From Diaporthe sp. PMI_573 (Eukaryota; Ascomycota; Sordariomycetes; Diaporthales; Diaporthaceae): a stretch of 64,000 nt of DNA. Where the stretch lies: contig JAJTUP010000112.1 in the NCBI GenBank assembly GCA_021399435.1, forward strand, positions 62,001-126,000. Direction: 5' to 3'. How positions within the stretch are numbered: position 1 is the stretch's first letter; each line of letters starts with the position of its first letter. This document shows, one piece after another, positions 11,131 to 22,300 of this stretch. The position numbers were made by a program, and so were the translations under genes. The notes beneath the pieces were generated by a model that saw nothing but the letters and a program-made list of their open reading frames with translations, ran no database searches and had not been told where the DNA came from.

Positions 11131-12954
11131 CTAAGCCACTGCCTTGCGGTGCTCCACTCCCAAGGCGCCAACGATGGAGATGCAAGTAAGAACGATGGGG
11201 AGACGCCACGAATCTGTCAGAGCGTTGTTAATCACGCCGAGCACGGCTTCCTTGGCCTCTCCCGACAGGCCTCTGGTGAGATCTGAAAGACCAGTCGTCG
11301 AGATCGTGGGTCCATCCACGCCTTGTAATCCGAGCTCTTCTAGGCCTACAACCAGGTTGTTCGCGAAGATCGCCTGCGCAATGGACAGGAAGACGGAGCT
11401 GCGGTGTACGAAACAAGACATCAGTGAACCATGCTACCCGAGTGACCAATCAAAGAGTATGTGGTTGTAAGCTGCTAACGATGAAAACAACTTACCTTCC
11501 CATGATCTGAGCGAACGCGACCATGCTGGAACCAATTGGGATGTCTTTTAGAGCGAGCCGGCTCTGTGCGACGATCAAGGGAGTCACACTGAAGAGAGAG
11601 GACCCAACAGCGAACATAATCTGGTATCCGATCCATTCACCCGTGCTGGTGTGAGGTGTGAACGTTGTAAAGAGCCCCGAGCCGACCGATCCAAAGACGG
11701 TTCCAACCAACATCCACACGTCCGCGTGTCCAAGCTTGGAGATAAGTGCTCCACCGCCGAGCAGGGCGATGACACTGGTGATGAGCCACGGGAGTGTGTA
11801 GACTGCTGAAATAAGTGGGTTGGCACCTCTGACGCCTTGGAACCATCTGCGACCACGAACACAGAAAACAATGATTAGCTCCAGAGACCAATTCGACTGG
11901 ACGGCGCAAGGTGGGAGACATGAACGACATACACGGGAAGGTAGTATGTGAGCACGTAGATAGCCCCACTCGTACAGAATCCGTAGAACGACGCGTACGA
12001 GATGGATCTCTGGGTGAAGATGTGCGAGGGCAGCATCGCCTTGTTACCCTCCCAGTACTCGATGACGATGAATGCGAGGGCGAAGACACCACAGAGGACC
12101 AGCAACGCGATGATTCGACCGTCAGACCAGGCATAGGTGATTCCGCCCCATTGCAAGGCCAACAGGAGGCAGACGACGGCCGGAGCCAAGGCCCCGAGAC
12201 CCAAGGGGTCCAGTGTCTGTAGGAAGTCAGAGAAGGAGGTAAAGGACTGGCTTACATTTGGAGGCGGCGTGACGGTGAGCATGAAGACGGCGTAGATGAC
12301 GGCGCCGATGGGCAAGTTGATGTAGAATGTCCACCGCCACGAGGCTTCCTGGGTGAGTGCACCGCCTACCAAAGGGCCAGCAGTAGCAGCCATCGAACGG
12401 GACATAGAGATCAGGCTGAGCGACAAGGCACGCTTGTCGGGCAGAGTCAGAGTCGGGACGAGGGAGTATACGACAATAAGGAGACCGGATGAACCCAGAC
12501 CAGCAATGGCGCGGCCAGCAATGAGGGCAGGCGAGCTGGGTGCTACACCACAGATGGCAGAACCAACGAGAAAGATCAGCATCGCGGCTATGTATATCCA
12601 ACAAGCCGCGTAGCGGGCAGACAGCTTGCCAAAGAGAAGCTGCGACATGCAGAGAGCCATAAGGTAGATGCTGCCGTACCAACCGACGTCGTCGAGCGAC
12701 TTGAACTCATCGGTGATGTAGGGGATGGCCGTGGCAATGATGGTGCTGTCGAGCGTGATGAGAAAGATGCCCAGACAAACACTGGCGAGAGCCAGCCAGA
12801 ACTTGCCACCCGAGGGATACTGAGGGTCAGGAACAGTCTGGCCAAAGGCAGTCTTGCTAGATGTTTGGCGGTTATGTTGTTCCACGTCGTCGCGTCTGTC
12901 GTCAGAAGCAGCGCCCACAATGGGTCGCATCTCAACGTTCTCAGTCCTCTCCAT
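11131..12954 (-). CDS. MFS transporter, DHA2 (14-TM) drug:H+ antiporter type
   Basis: The model is complement(join(11131..11398, 11496..11846, 11933..12954)), 546 residues. The introns of 86 and 97 bp have GTATGT and GTAAGT donors. The 86-bp intron restores YYLPVWFQGVRGANPL. Membrane segments run from about residue 50 (FWLALASVCLGIFLITLDSTIIATAIP). AGPLVGGAL (motif C, antiporter signature) is followed by SWRWTFYINLPIGA. This is the fungal multidrug and toxin efflux group, which includes carriers of secondary-metabolite clusters. It should sit in the plasma or vacuolar membrane. I chose the ATG at 12954 over the upstream in-frame ATG at 13002 because MERTENVEM starts a normal cytosolic leader. 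The gene is convergent with the acyl-CoA synthetase. The substrate is unknown. Confidence 0.9.
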
Positions 12955-14235
12955 TTTTAATAATTGTGTGAAAGAATGAATATAGATGTATGCGAGGGAC
13001 AAAGTTTCCAGTCAGACAGGAATCGCGTCTTGCATGTTGGTAGACTGGTACTGGTCTCCATGGGTAGCACAAGGGGTTCCTGAGCCGACTTTTTCTGAAA
13101 AGGGATAGAGCCCTAACTGGATTTGGTTTAGTGGTCCCTGCCGCCTGCCGTCGTCCGTATGCACTTGAAGTATGCATCAATTCAGCGCGTTGTCAAATCT
13201 ACGTACTATGGCTGTCACATCTGGAGGCATTGCCGCATGTTTGCTAGTGGGGCTGGGGGGGGCATTGCAGCACTGGACAAACTAATATACGTCCACACAC
13301 CTCCTTACATACTCGCAGCCTTGGCATCTACTGTTAAGGCGCTCGTACACTTTATACCAAATTGCTTAACACCTACCCAACAACAGCCGTCCCTTAGACA
13401 GTGATAACGATGGCCTTGCCATTGCTGCCGGGGCTATATGATCTTGAGATCGAGAATCCGAGTCCGTCAGCTCATCCAAGTCATTGCTCGGAAGGCACGG
13501 TTGAGGCTGCACAAAGAGAAAGGAGGGCGGGTCGGTCTCCCAGGCAGTCCTATCAATATCTTCAGTGAGGCACATGGTCAGGCTTGCACATGAACAGACA
13601 AATTATTAGAGATTAAAAACAACAATGATGTTTGTAAAGGGCAGGCGTTGAGAGTGGTAGCATTAAAGTGTATGTGAGCCAGATGGAAAAAAATAGATTT
13701 GAGTTCTCTTTGGACATGAATTCTCGGTTCACCTGATTTCAAGCGCCCAAATGTCAAAGAGGGGCTTGTATCACATCAACCTGTGGCCATCATACGATCG
13801 GTGCATCACAGGCATTTCAAAGAGGGGCTTGATTCACATCAACCTGTGGCCGTCATACAATTAGTGCAAAATTGTGCGGCTTTGTACATCCCGAAACATG
13901 CATATTTGCCAACAAGCATTGGTGTTCTCAGAGACTATTGGTGCATGTTATCTTGTATTTGAAATATGGCTTCATTTCTCCCAGACCGCCAATCTGTGAG
14001 CTGGCAACATCCCGAGATAAGGAGGTTTGTGAATAGGCATCGGAGTTATATATGATGTATCATTTGGCCAGCCCTCCATATCTGCAGCTTGATGCCAAAT
14101 ACGTCATAATACAGGTGGTTGTGAGCCTGTACCTAGCTACCACACAAACTACAAAAGGCACTGCACATCAAACTTCAGTTGCAGTTGCAGTGAGCTCATG
14201 GAATCATCACAGTTCCAATCTTGCAAAAGACTTGA
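12955..14235. other. Intergenic region with a 63-bp-period tandem duplication
   Basis: Contains the presumed promoter of the MFS gene and, at 13754-13868, two copies of a ~50-bp unit (TCAAAGAGGGGCTTG..ATCAACCTGTGGCC) 63 bp apart. No coding frame of quality is seen. Confidence 0.55.
13754..13868. repeat. Two-copy direct repeat, period 63 bp
   Basis: Copies begin TCAAAGAGGGGCTTG at 13754 and 13817 and share CACATCAACCTGTGGCC and TCATAC. They lie upstream of the MFS gene. Confidence 0.85.
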
Positions 14236-14913
14236 CGATCTCATCAGACCACAGGGGCCCTTTCAAGCCTGACTTTATACACTAGTGCTTGGGTCGGAAG
14301 TCTCGCAAATATACTTCCACTTTCGGCGCTTATCGATTTTCTCAACACTCCGCAAGTTCTCCATGTCTACCAACTCACAGGACTCATTCCCCTCTGGTGC
14401 CGGATCATCACGCCGTCTGCGAGCCGTCTGCTTCTTTCTCAGCTATGGACCTCGGACTTCTGCTATCTTGACAACTTCGGACAGACCCAAAGCCTGGACT
14501 GCCTCGACGGCCGCTGGGGTGATTGTTATCCAATGTCAAATCCAGAGACGGTCCGCTTGTGTTTGAAAAACTCCCAAGCAATGCCATTGCTCAACAATCA
14601 TAAGAACATGTCGCTCAAAGATATTCGTCAACATACTCTCGAGGTCATTTTTGTGAAGCGAAATCTGCAGTCTCCTCGGCACACACCACTGCCTCTGGGA
14701 TACATACTCTCCTCTGCCTTCGGGTGGTTGCTTTGGGTTGGACTGACCGTATTCACTGGGCTTCTTTACTGCTACTGGGCCCTTGGCTTCCTAGTCAGTA
14801 TGCCGTTGACAGGCATTATTATTTCGGCATTTTACTCGCCTGGTCCGCGCGAACGTGAGTATTCTCAAATTCTAGTGGGGAAGAGAAGGGGGGGAGGGAG
14901 AGAGCCCGGTTAG
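14236..14913 (+). pseudogene. Fragment of a membrane-protein gene truncated at the repeat border
   Basis: One frame is open for about 225 codons, and its first ATG is only at 14533. The upstream part is coherent: SQLWTSDFCYLDNFGQ (about 14437-14484) and CLDGRWGDCYPMSNPETVRL are in the same frame, so a 5' exon and start are missing or lie upstream. A splice acceptor ATCTCATCAG ends at 14247. The C-terminal part has two to three hydrophobic segments (LGYILSSAFGWLLWVGLTVF, LLYCYWALGFLVSMPLTGII). GTGAGT at 14854 could be a donor, but the sequence past about 14930 turns into AT-rich repeat DNA and the remaining exons are gone. It resembles an uncharacterised fungal integral membrane family. No function is assigned. 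Confidence 0.5.
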
Positions 14914-15054
14914 GCCTGGAAATTCGCGAACAGGGGGGGGGTTTCGGTTCGAAGAATCAATCCTGGACTTTCTAAATAAGTTTACTATCTACTATATTAT
15001 TTAAAATATTTATATATATTTTAAATTCTTTAGTTAAATTTGCTTCTTTGAGTA
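14914..15054. other. Border of the AT-rich transposon block
   Basis: A G9 run (14933-14941) is followed by an abrupt shift to TpA-rich sequence. Base composition changes sharply from gene-like to RIP-like within about 50 bp. Confidence 0.5.
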
Positions 15055-17379
15055 ATGTAGGTGGACAGTCAGCCGGTTAGAACACATGCCCGGTCAGTTT
15101 TGCTAACTCTGCCAACTTTTGCCAACCCTAGCACCTACCTAAGGCCAACATATCAATAAAAATTGGCACCAATTAGTGCCAACTGGTCCCAATTGCTTAT
15201 TTTTAATTGATTTGGTCAATTTAGAGTGGTTAGGGTAGCTATAGTGCTAGTCTAAAGTAGCTGACTTTTGGTAGGAAAATCGCGTTCCCTACCAAAATGG
15301 AGCATTTTAACCATATAGAATTAACCTCAATCTACACCAGCCAAATTAACTATTTTGGCGGTCTGATACGAACCGCTTAAGAATGTACTATTATATACTC
15401 TAAATCTAACTAACTAGACTCTTCTATATCTTTCTTACAAGTTTTTGTATTATGCCTAGTCTTGCCGCAGTTGCTATATCGTCGTTTGCTCAGTCTACCA
15501 CGGTTTGCCTTCTTAGTACCACCAGCTATTTTACCAGCCGGCCGCTTTTCTTTTTGTTTTTCTTTAATTATTATCTAAGATTCCTCAATACTAAGTACCC
15601 CTCCAAGCTAGACCTGACTTCTTTTGGCCCTTTGGCGCTTGGCAAGCCTAATATTAGCCTTCTTAAGGGTACAGACTCGATTATTTAAAAGAGTAATCTA
15701 ATGTACTATTACTTGTATACCTTTTGTAAACTTCTCAATTATCTGGATAATTGGTGTAGGAGAGCTGCCCTAATGGGCTAAGATCTTACCCTTAATAAAA
15801 CTTAATTACTAGATAGTCTGGTAGGCATTAAAAGGTATTTGTAATTTCTATTTTAATAGTAATATAGGGAGGGATTATACTGAAGTTTGTAGGCAGATAT
15901 CTAGCTTGGAAATGATAGAATCTGGGTTCTATAAAGAAATACTAGCCCTTTTAAACCTAGCTTTTATGTTTTCTTCTATAAAGACTTTGTTATAGGCTGC
16001 CTTAAATGTAATAAAAAACTTAGACTTAGTAATGTAGTTAATTAAAGCCCAGATGAAAAGGTTAATCTTATCACCATATATATACTTTAATAGCGAAAAT
16101 AATATAACGTCTAATGGCTGGAGTAGATGAGATAAATATAGTAGCATGCTAATTAGGATAATGTTATTTTTCTTACAGTATTGTTTAAACTTTATTAATA
16201 CATAGCTCTTATATCTATCTAGGATAAGTATCTAGTATTTGCCTATTATTTGCTTAATTATATGCTTATTAAAGTGCTGAATCTATTCTAAACCAGTCTT
16301 ATTATCCATCTATCTATTTAGAGTAGGCTTAATTACCTAATTAGTAGGAAAACCCAACTCTGTGGTCCAGTTTTTAAAGTAGTAGGCGCCTTAGATAATA
16401 ACAAATGGCAGGATATACCAGCCCTTTACATTAATACATTTAATAGCTGTTGCCTATTTACAGTTTCCAGGCTGTATAGATTTAGCCTTTCTATGCCAAT
16501 CAGAGCATATAATAACCAGGGTTGAGATTATCTAGCCCATCATAAAGCCAGTTTTGTTAAAGTTATAAAAATTGTTATCTATAATCCTATACTTAGCCAT
16601 CATATTGCAAAGTAATCAAAACTAGTTTCTAATAACCTCAGGATCTTCGTAGAGGGCCCTCTAGTAATCATAAGGCTGAGAAAATCTTGTTTTCAAGCTT
16701 AGTTATATATCCATAAAGCGTCGTGCCTATCTGGTGCCAACAGGCTTACCATCACGCAATGCTAGCAAGAGGTTGGCTATATTTTTTATACTAGAAAGCC
16801 GTATTAGAAATCCTTGTATATCTTGCTTAATGATGTATTAAATAAGTATTTGCTTTTTAACTGGCTTAAGTTTATGCTTCTTGACGCGTAATTCTTTGCA
16901 ACAGGGTCGGTTGTTTATCCTGTCGTTAAGTATACTATAAGGGATGTTAAAGATCCGTGCAGCCTGGCGTGTACTTAAGGGTTTCTTTTGATTTTTTTTA
17001 GAATTTGTAATTGCTTGAAGGGCTAGAATAATCTTGTCTTCTTTTAAGTAGATTGGTATTGTAGATGTTGAATTTTAGCGTGTTAAATATTTAAGTAGGT
17101 AGAGTAATGCGAGACTGACGCGAAAAATAAAAACGCGATCTGTACTAAAAACAAACCCGCCTACCTAAACTTTAAACTTTTAGACTGGCATTGCAACTCT
17201 ACTATACCTCTAAGTTGACCAAATTAATTAAAAATAAGTAATTGGGACCAGTTGGCACCAATTGGTGCCAATTTTTATTGATATATTGGCCTTAGGTGGG
17301 TGCTAGGGTTGGCAAAAGTTGGCAGAGTTAGCAAAACTAACCGGGCATGTGTCCTGACCGGCTGACTGTCTATCTACGT
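15055..17379 (-). mobile_element. Pogo/Fot1-like DNA transposon, RIP-degraded, with long TIRs
   Basis: Inverted ends of at least 165 bp (15055-15225 and 17205-17379) begin ATGTAGGTGGACAGTC and ACGTAGATAGACAGTC and share CCGGT, ACACATGCCCGGT, TTTTGCTAACTCTGCCAAC and a GGTGCCAAT palindrome. TA flanks both ends (15053-15054, 17380-17381). The transposase reads on the minus strand. A psq-type helix-turn-helix (QAITNSKK..TRQAARIFNIPYSIL) lies near 17050-16850. The DDE C-terminus (SHLLQPLDVILFSLLK.YG, YNKVFIEENI.A.F) lies at 16147-15929. Many stop codons separate them. The architecture is that of the fungal Fot1/Pot branch of Tc1/mariner. Confidence 0.85.
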
Positions 17380-17937
17380 TACTAGTTTTTTAGTAATTTA
17401 ATTTTTAATTTCTTTAAAGACTTGCTAAATTTTATTTATCTAGCTAAATATTTTTTTTTTATATAAGTATATTTTCTTTAAGGCAATATCTAATAAAGAT
17501 AATTTTATTATAATAGAATTTAAACTAAAGATAGTTATATTTAAAGTAAATATACTACTATATAAGAAATTTTTAAAAGGTTTCTTTATCTTTCTTATAA
17601 AGGCCGAGCTTATTTATTTTAAAAGCCTTAGTTTGCTAAAATATATAAAGATATATATTTTTTTACTAAAATTAGTTAATTTATTTACCTATTTTCTTAA
17701 TAAAATTAGCTTTAGTCTAGATAATCTAAAAAAATAAAACTTTAAAGCATTATTATATTTTAATATTATATAAATAAATATTATATAAATTATTTTAAAT
17801 AAAAGTTATTAAAATATAATAATTATACTAAACCTTTATAAAGTTTAGTAGTAGCATATAAGATTTATATTAGTAATATAGTCTAAGTATAATCTTATTA
17901 TATAATACTTTTATTAAAATAATAATTATTAGCTATA
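17380..17937. other. AT-rich spacer between two DNA elements
   Basis: Very TpA-rich sequence with no open frame. It separates the pogo-like element from the palindromic MITE and is probably remnant repeat DNA. Confidence 0.55.
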
Positions 17938-18369
17938 ATGTGGTTCACCAGTTAGTGGGTTATACCAGTTAGTGGGACACTTTTTTTACTAACAAAAAAC
18001 GTTTATGCCAACCCTGCTAACTTCTTCAAACTAGGCTCAATTTGGATGCAATTTTAAGGGTATGTCTATAAAAATATAGAAAAGCTATAGTTTCATTTTA
18101 GAAAAATTAAGATTTAAATAGAATAAATTAGAAAATCTTATATAGGGAAAAAATAGAACTTTAGAGTTTTTATTAATAACTAGCTTAATTCTAACTCTAG
18201 GTTTCTGAAATTGAAAACATAGCTTTTCTATATTCTTATAGACATATCCTTAAAATTGCATCCAAATTAAGCCTAGTTTGAAGAAGTTGGCAGGGTTGGT
18301 ACAGATATTTTTTGTTAGTAAAAAAAGTATCCCACTAACTGGTATGACCCACTAACTGGTGAACCACGT
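17938..18369. mobile_element. 432-bp palindromic MITE with TA target duplication
   Basis: The ends ATGTGGTTCACCAGTTAGTGGG and its complement CCCACTAACTGGTGAACCACGT begin near-perfect inverted arms of about 150 bp (17938-18090, 18218-18369). The arms include the shared blocks AACTTCTTCAAACTAGGC and TGCAATTTTAAGG. TA flanks each end (17936-17937, 18370-18371). There is no coding capacity. TA duplication and ends starting ATGTGG/ACGT parallel the neighbouring pogo-like element, so it was probably mobilised by a related transposase. Confidence 0.85.
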
Positions 18370-18371
18370 TA

Positions 18372-18885
18372 AGGCTATTTAAGTATTAAATTAAATACTT
18401 AGATTAATAACTAAAGAGTCTGTTTTATAAAAGCTATCTACTATAGTAATAACTATGTCCTTATATGTTTTAACTTTTTATCTATCCTAAGTATTAGACT
18501 GCCTGGATTATATATAACTATGTTAGTCTAGCCTTGTTGTTAACAGAACTAATGGCGGTTCTGTCGGTCCTTTCCTGTAGATAGGTTCTTGACCCTAATC
18601 CTGGGTTTCTTGGCATGTCTCGTAACTCTACACTCTAGTGCCAAATGTCCTGCATTGTAGTATCCTGTCTGGGTTGCCTGGGTTACCTAAACGGGTCTTC
18701 TTGCCGCCAAACGCGTTGGTTTATAACATTTCTATGCTCTCGACATAGATTATAGACCATGGCATCTAATATTGTAATGCTGATTATACGCAATTAAACT
18801 TCTAGCATATCCCATAAGACAACTCTACTTGTAAGAAAAGCCGAATAGTGAGCATGAAGACTCAGAGGATGAATACCTGGGTAGT
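18372..18885. other. Repeat remnant, partly LTR-like
   Basis: About 18391-18452 resembles the internal part of the neighbouring LTR (TAAATACTTAGATTAA.TACTAAAGAG and GCTATCTACTA), so an older LTR fragment may lie here. The rest shows mixed composition and no open frame. GTAGT at 18881-18885 is the target duplication of the retrotransposon. Confidence 0.5.
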
Positions 18886-19356
18886 TGTAATGATTAAGGT
18901 TTCCTGGGTCCTTTAAACCAAGAGATCGGGTTTATATCCAAGATATATAACAAGGCGGTTGATTAAGCAATAGGGTTTCTAATAATGATTACAAGCTAAT
19001 AAAAGCTATTTGGGGTAAATACTTAGATTAACTACTAAAGAGCTGTCTTATCCTAATACTATCTACTAGTAAAGAGCGTATTCTATATAGTCTATTTCTT
19101 TAGGCTAGCTCACTTGGCTCACTGCTAGATTACTGGTAATCCAGGTAATCTAGAGTAATCCATAGTATTAGCTCACTAGGGCTTACTGCCAAGGCCTAGT
19201 AATCCCTAGTAATCCTGTTTATGTAAGGGATTACCTTAGTTACGTACCACCAGGGCTGTGCCTACCGTGCCTTTTGTCTAGCCTGTCCTATAGGCCGAGT
19301 AGAACTATTCCAGGTTAGAACCAACCGTTAGTCCTATTTCTGTTAGAGTTGTAATA
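18886..19356 (-). repeat. 3' LTR (left), 471 bp, heavily RIP-mutated
   Basis: A direct repeat of 26176-26646. It begins TGTAATGATTAAGG and ends AGAGTTGTAATA, where the canonical terminal CA has become TA. It differs from the other LTR mostly by C-to-T and G-to-A changes, with T or A on this side. Confidence 0.93.
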
Positions 19357-22300
19357 TTATTCCCCTTCTCTATACTTCTTTGTCCCCAAAGATTTGTTTA
19401 TAAGTTTCTCTCTCTATTATATTTTTACATATCTCTGTTTTTCCTTATATTCTAACCATACTAACAACATATTAGGGCGTATTTCTAAATCTCGTCCTTT
19501 GTGTAAAACTAAGCAACATTAAGTGCTTACTTTATTAATCAAGGAGACTGGTTTTAAAGCTATGCCTTATTCTTCCTGCAAATTAAAAAAGTAGTTATAT
19601 AAGATGGCCGAGGGCTATTTTTATTACACGGCCTATATCTAGAGAGGTCGTTCTTATAATAGTACCGGCTTGTCCTTAAACTCTAGTTTATTTCCTTTAT
19701 ATTCTTATATTGTTTTCTTTGGCTAACTTACCACTTAGTTTAGCGCCTTATTAATAAGAAACGGCACATTAAGCACAAGAAGGAAGCGGCAAAGAGCAAG
19801 CTTTAGTTAGCTTAGAAGCAGCTTCGTACTATATAGAAAGCTTTGCTAGATCAACAGCGGGAAATAAATAAGCATTTAGCCTATTTAAGCCAGTTAAGGC
19901 AGCAATATTAGAAAGTATCTTCCCAAGGTCGTGAAATAATTTGTCGTAGGTTTTAATTATTAGATAAGCTAGAGGCTGCGGAGCAGTCAGAAGAGGGAAA
20001 GCTTAATTACTCCTTGGCCAAAGCTTTTAAACCTACCTCGTATCTACAGTCTGGCGGGGCTTTTAGTGTTGTAAACTAGGGTTCTATAATAAAAGGGGCT
20101 AATATAGATTTCTCCTTATAGTTATCTGGTAACTCTAAAGTACCTACTGGCAGTTTGCTAGATTTTTAAGGGGTTCCCAGATATTGTCTTTATTGTCATA
20201 GCCTCTCTATTTAACCAGGTATTTAATATCAGCATTATATATCCTTAAATCTAAAATTCTCTTAACTTTCCATTCTTTTTCGTTATTTTTAAGTTTAATC
20301 TATATTTTAAGTCATACATTAGCTAGTACTAGTTCCAAGAATAATATATAAAAAACCGGGTATATCTACATCTTTGTTGGTAATAAGAGTCTAAAGTTAG
20401 TATCTAATAGTTTCTTTTTAATCTTAAATAGTCTAATCTTCTTGTAGTCTAACTTATCGTTTAGTCTTTTAGTTTTAATATTTTTATAGAGTAGATAGAC
20501 TTTATCCTCCTCCTCTAAGGTTAGTCCCTTTAACCTTTTTCTATTAGCATAGGTTATCATTTGTTCTTACACAAAGAGCAGTTCTTGCCAAAGCTCTTTC
20601 TAAAGGTTTCAAATTTTAGTTACCCTTTCCGTGGCCAATTATGCTTCTAGCCCGGAGATTAGTTCTCTATAGGTTTCTAGTTTATAGCCATAGTTTGTAT
20701 AAAAGGGTAAAACCTTTATAGTGCCTATATCTACACTATTATAGGCAAACTATGCTATAGATAACAACTATACCTAGTTGTTTTGTTTATAGTTAATATA
20801 ACTATAAAGATACTGTTTTAAAATTTAGTTTAGTCTTTTAGTCTATCTATCTATTTAGGGGTAAAAAGCTATTAATAGCTTTAACTTAGTACCAAGTTAT
20901 CTTATAAGAGATTGCCAAAAGTTTAAGGTAAACACCGTTCCTCTATTTAACACAATCTCTTATAGTGTGCCATAGTTGCTAATAATTATCTATAGAAAAG
21001 TATATATAAGTTTGTCCGTATTACTTGCTTCCTTGTATAGCAAAAAGTAGGCATATTTTATAAATCTATCTACTATAATCAGGATACTGTTATAGTATAC
21101 TCCTATTATAGGTTTCTTAGATACTAGTAGTTTGACAATAAAGTCTAGGCTGATAGATTGCTATAGTCTATCAAATATTAATAGAGGCTATAGCAGGCCG
21201 TATAATTTATACTGTATAATCTTGCTCTTACAACATATATTGCAATCCTAGATAACTATTTAAACTTTTATTTTTATCTTAGGGAAACTATAATATTGTC
21301 ATAGCCATTTAATAATTGCCGTAATTCCTTAGTATCTATACGCTGGTACTTTATAAATCCTCTCAATAAGTTCTAAGTATAGTTCCTATAATATAAAGAG
21401 CTTATTCTTTTGGTAAAGCATATCTTTGTCTTCTACCAGTCTTTCCTTGTCTTAGTCAAATAGCTATTAGTAGGATTTCCTAAGCTTGTCTTTCTAGCCG
21501 GGATTAAGCCTTAATTAGAGTATTAGTACCAGTTATCAAGATTCTTACAACAAGTCTCCTTTGAGAATAACTTAGAAAATACTCTGTATTTCTGGTAGAA
21601 CCTCCTATAGGTAATCTAACCTTCTGCTAAGTGTGTCTGCTTGTCCATTTTTAGATCCCTTGTAGTAGGTAATCCTAAGGTTAAATTATAATAAGAACTC
21701 GGCCTATCTAATTTACCTCTTGTTAAGCTCTTTTATCGTGGTAAAGTAGGTAAGATTCTTATAGTCAGTATAGACCTAGATCTAGTATTTTGCTCCTATA
21801 AGGTAGTGTTGCCATTCTTTAAATACTTTAATTATCGCCATAAGTTTTTTATTATATATAGAGTAATTAAGCTATAGTTTGCTAAGCTTTTTTAAAAAGA
21901 ATGCAATAGGGTATAGTTTACCTTAGTCGTCTTACTAACCTAGTTAACCTTCTATTGCAAAATTAAAAGCATCTATCTCAACTTTATAGACCTTACTTAG
22001 GTCTGCTTTAACCAGTATTAGTTTTTCCAAAATCTTCTAGGTTATTATATTAAAGGCATCCTATATCTCCTATATCTATTAGAATTCTCCATTCTTTTTA
22101 GTAAGATCTATAAGGGGTTTTACAAGTCCTCCGTAACCTTTAATAAATTATCGGTAGAAGTTAATATATTTAAGAAAACCTCTTACTTCCTTAACATTTA
22201 TAGGTACTAGCTAATGTTTAATAGCCTTAATTTTTAATACTTACATTATAATTTGTCCGGGTCTAATGGTGTAACTAAGGTAGTTAACTTCTTTTGTGTA

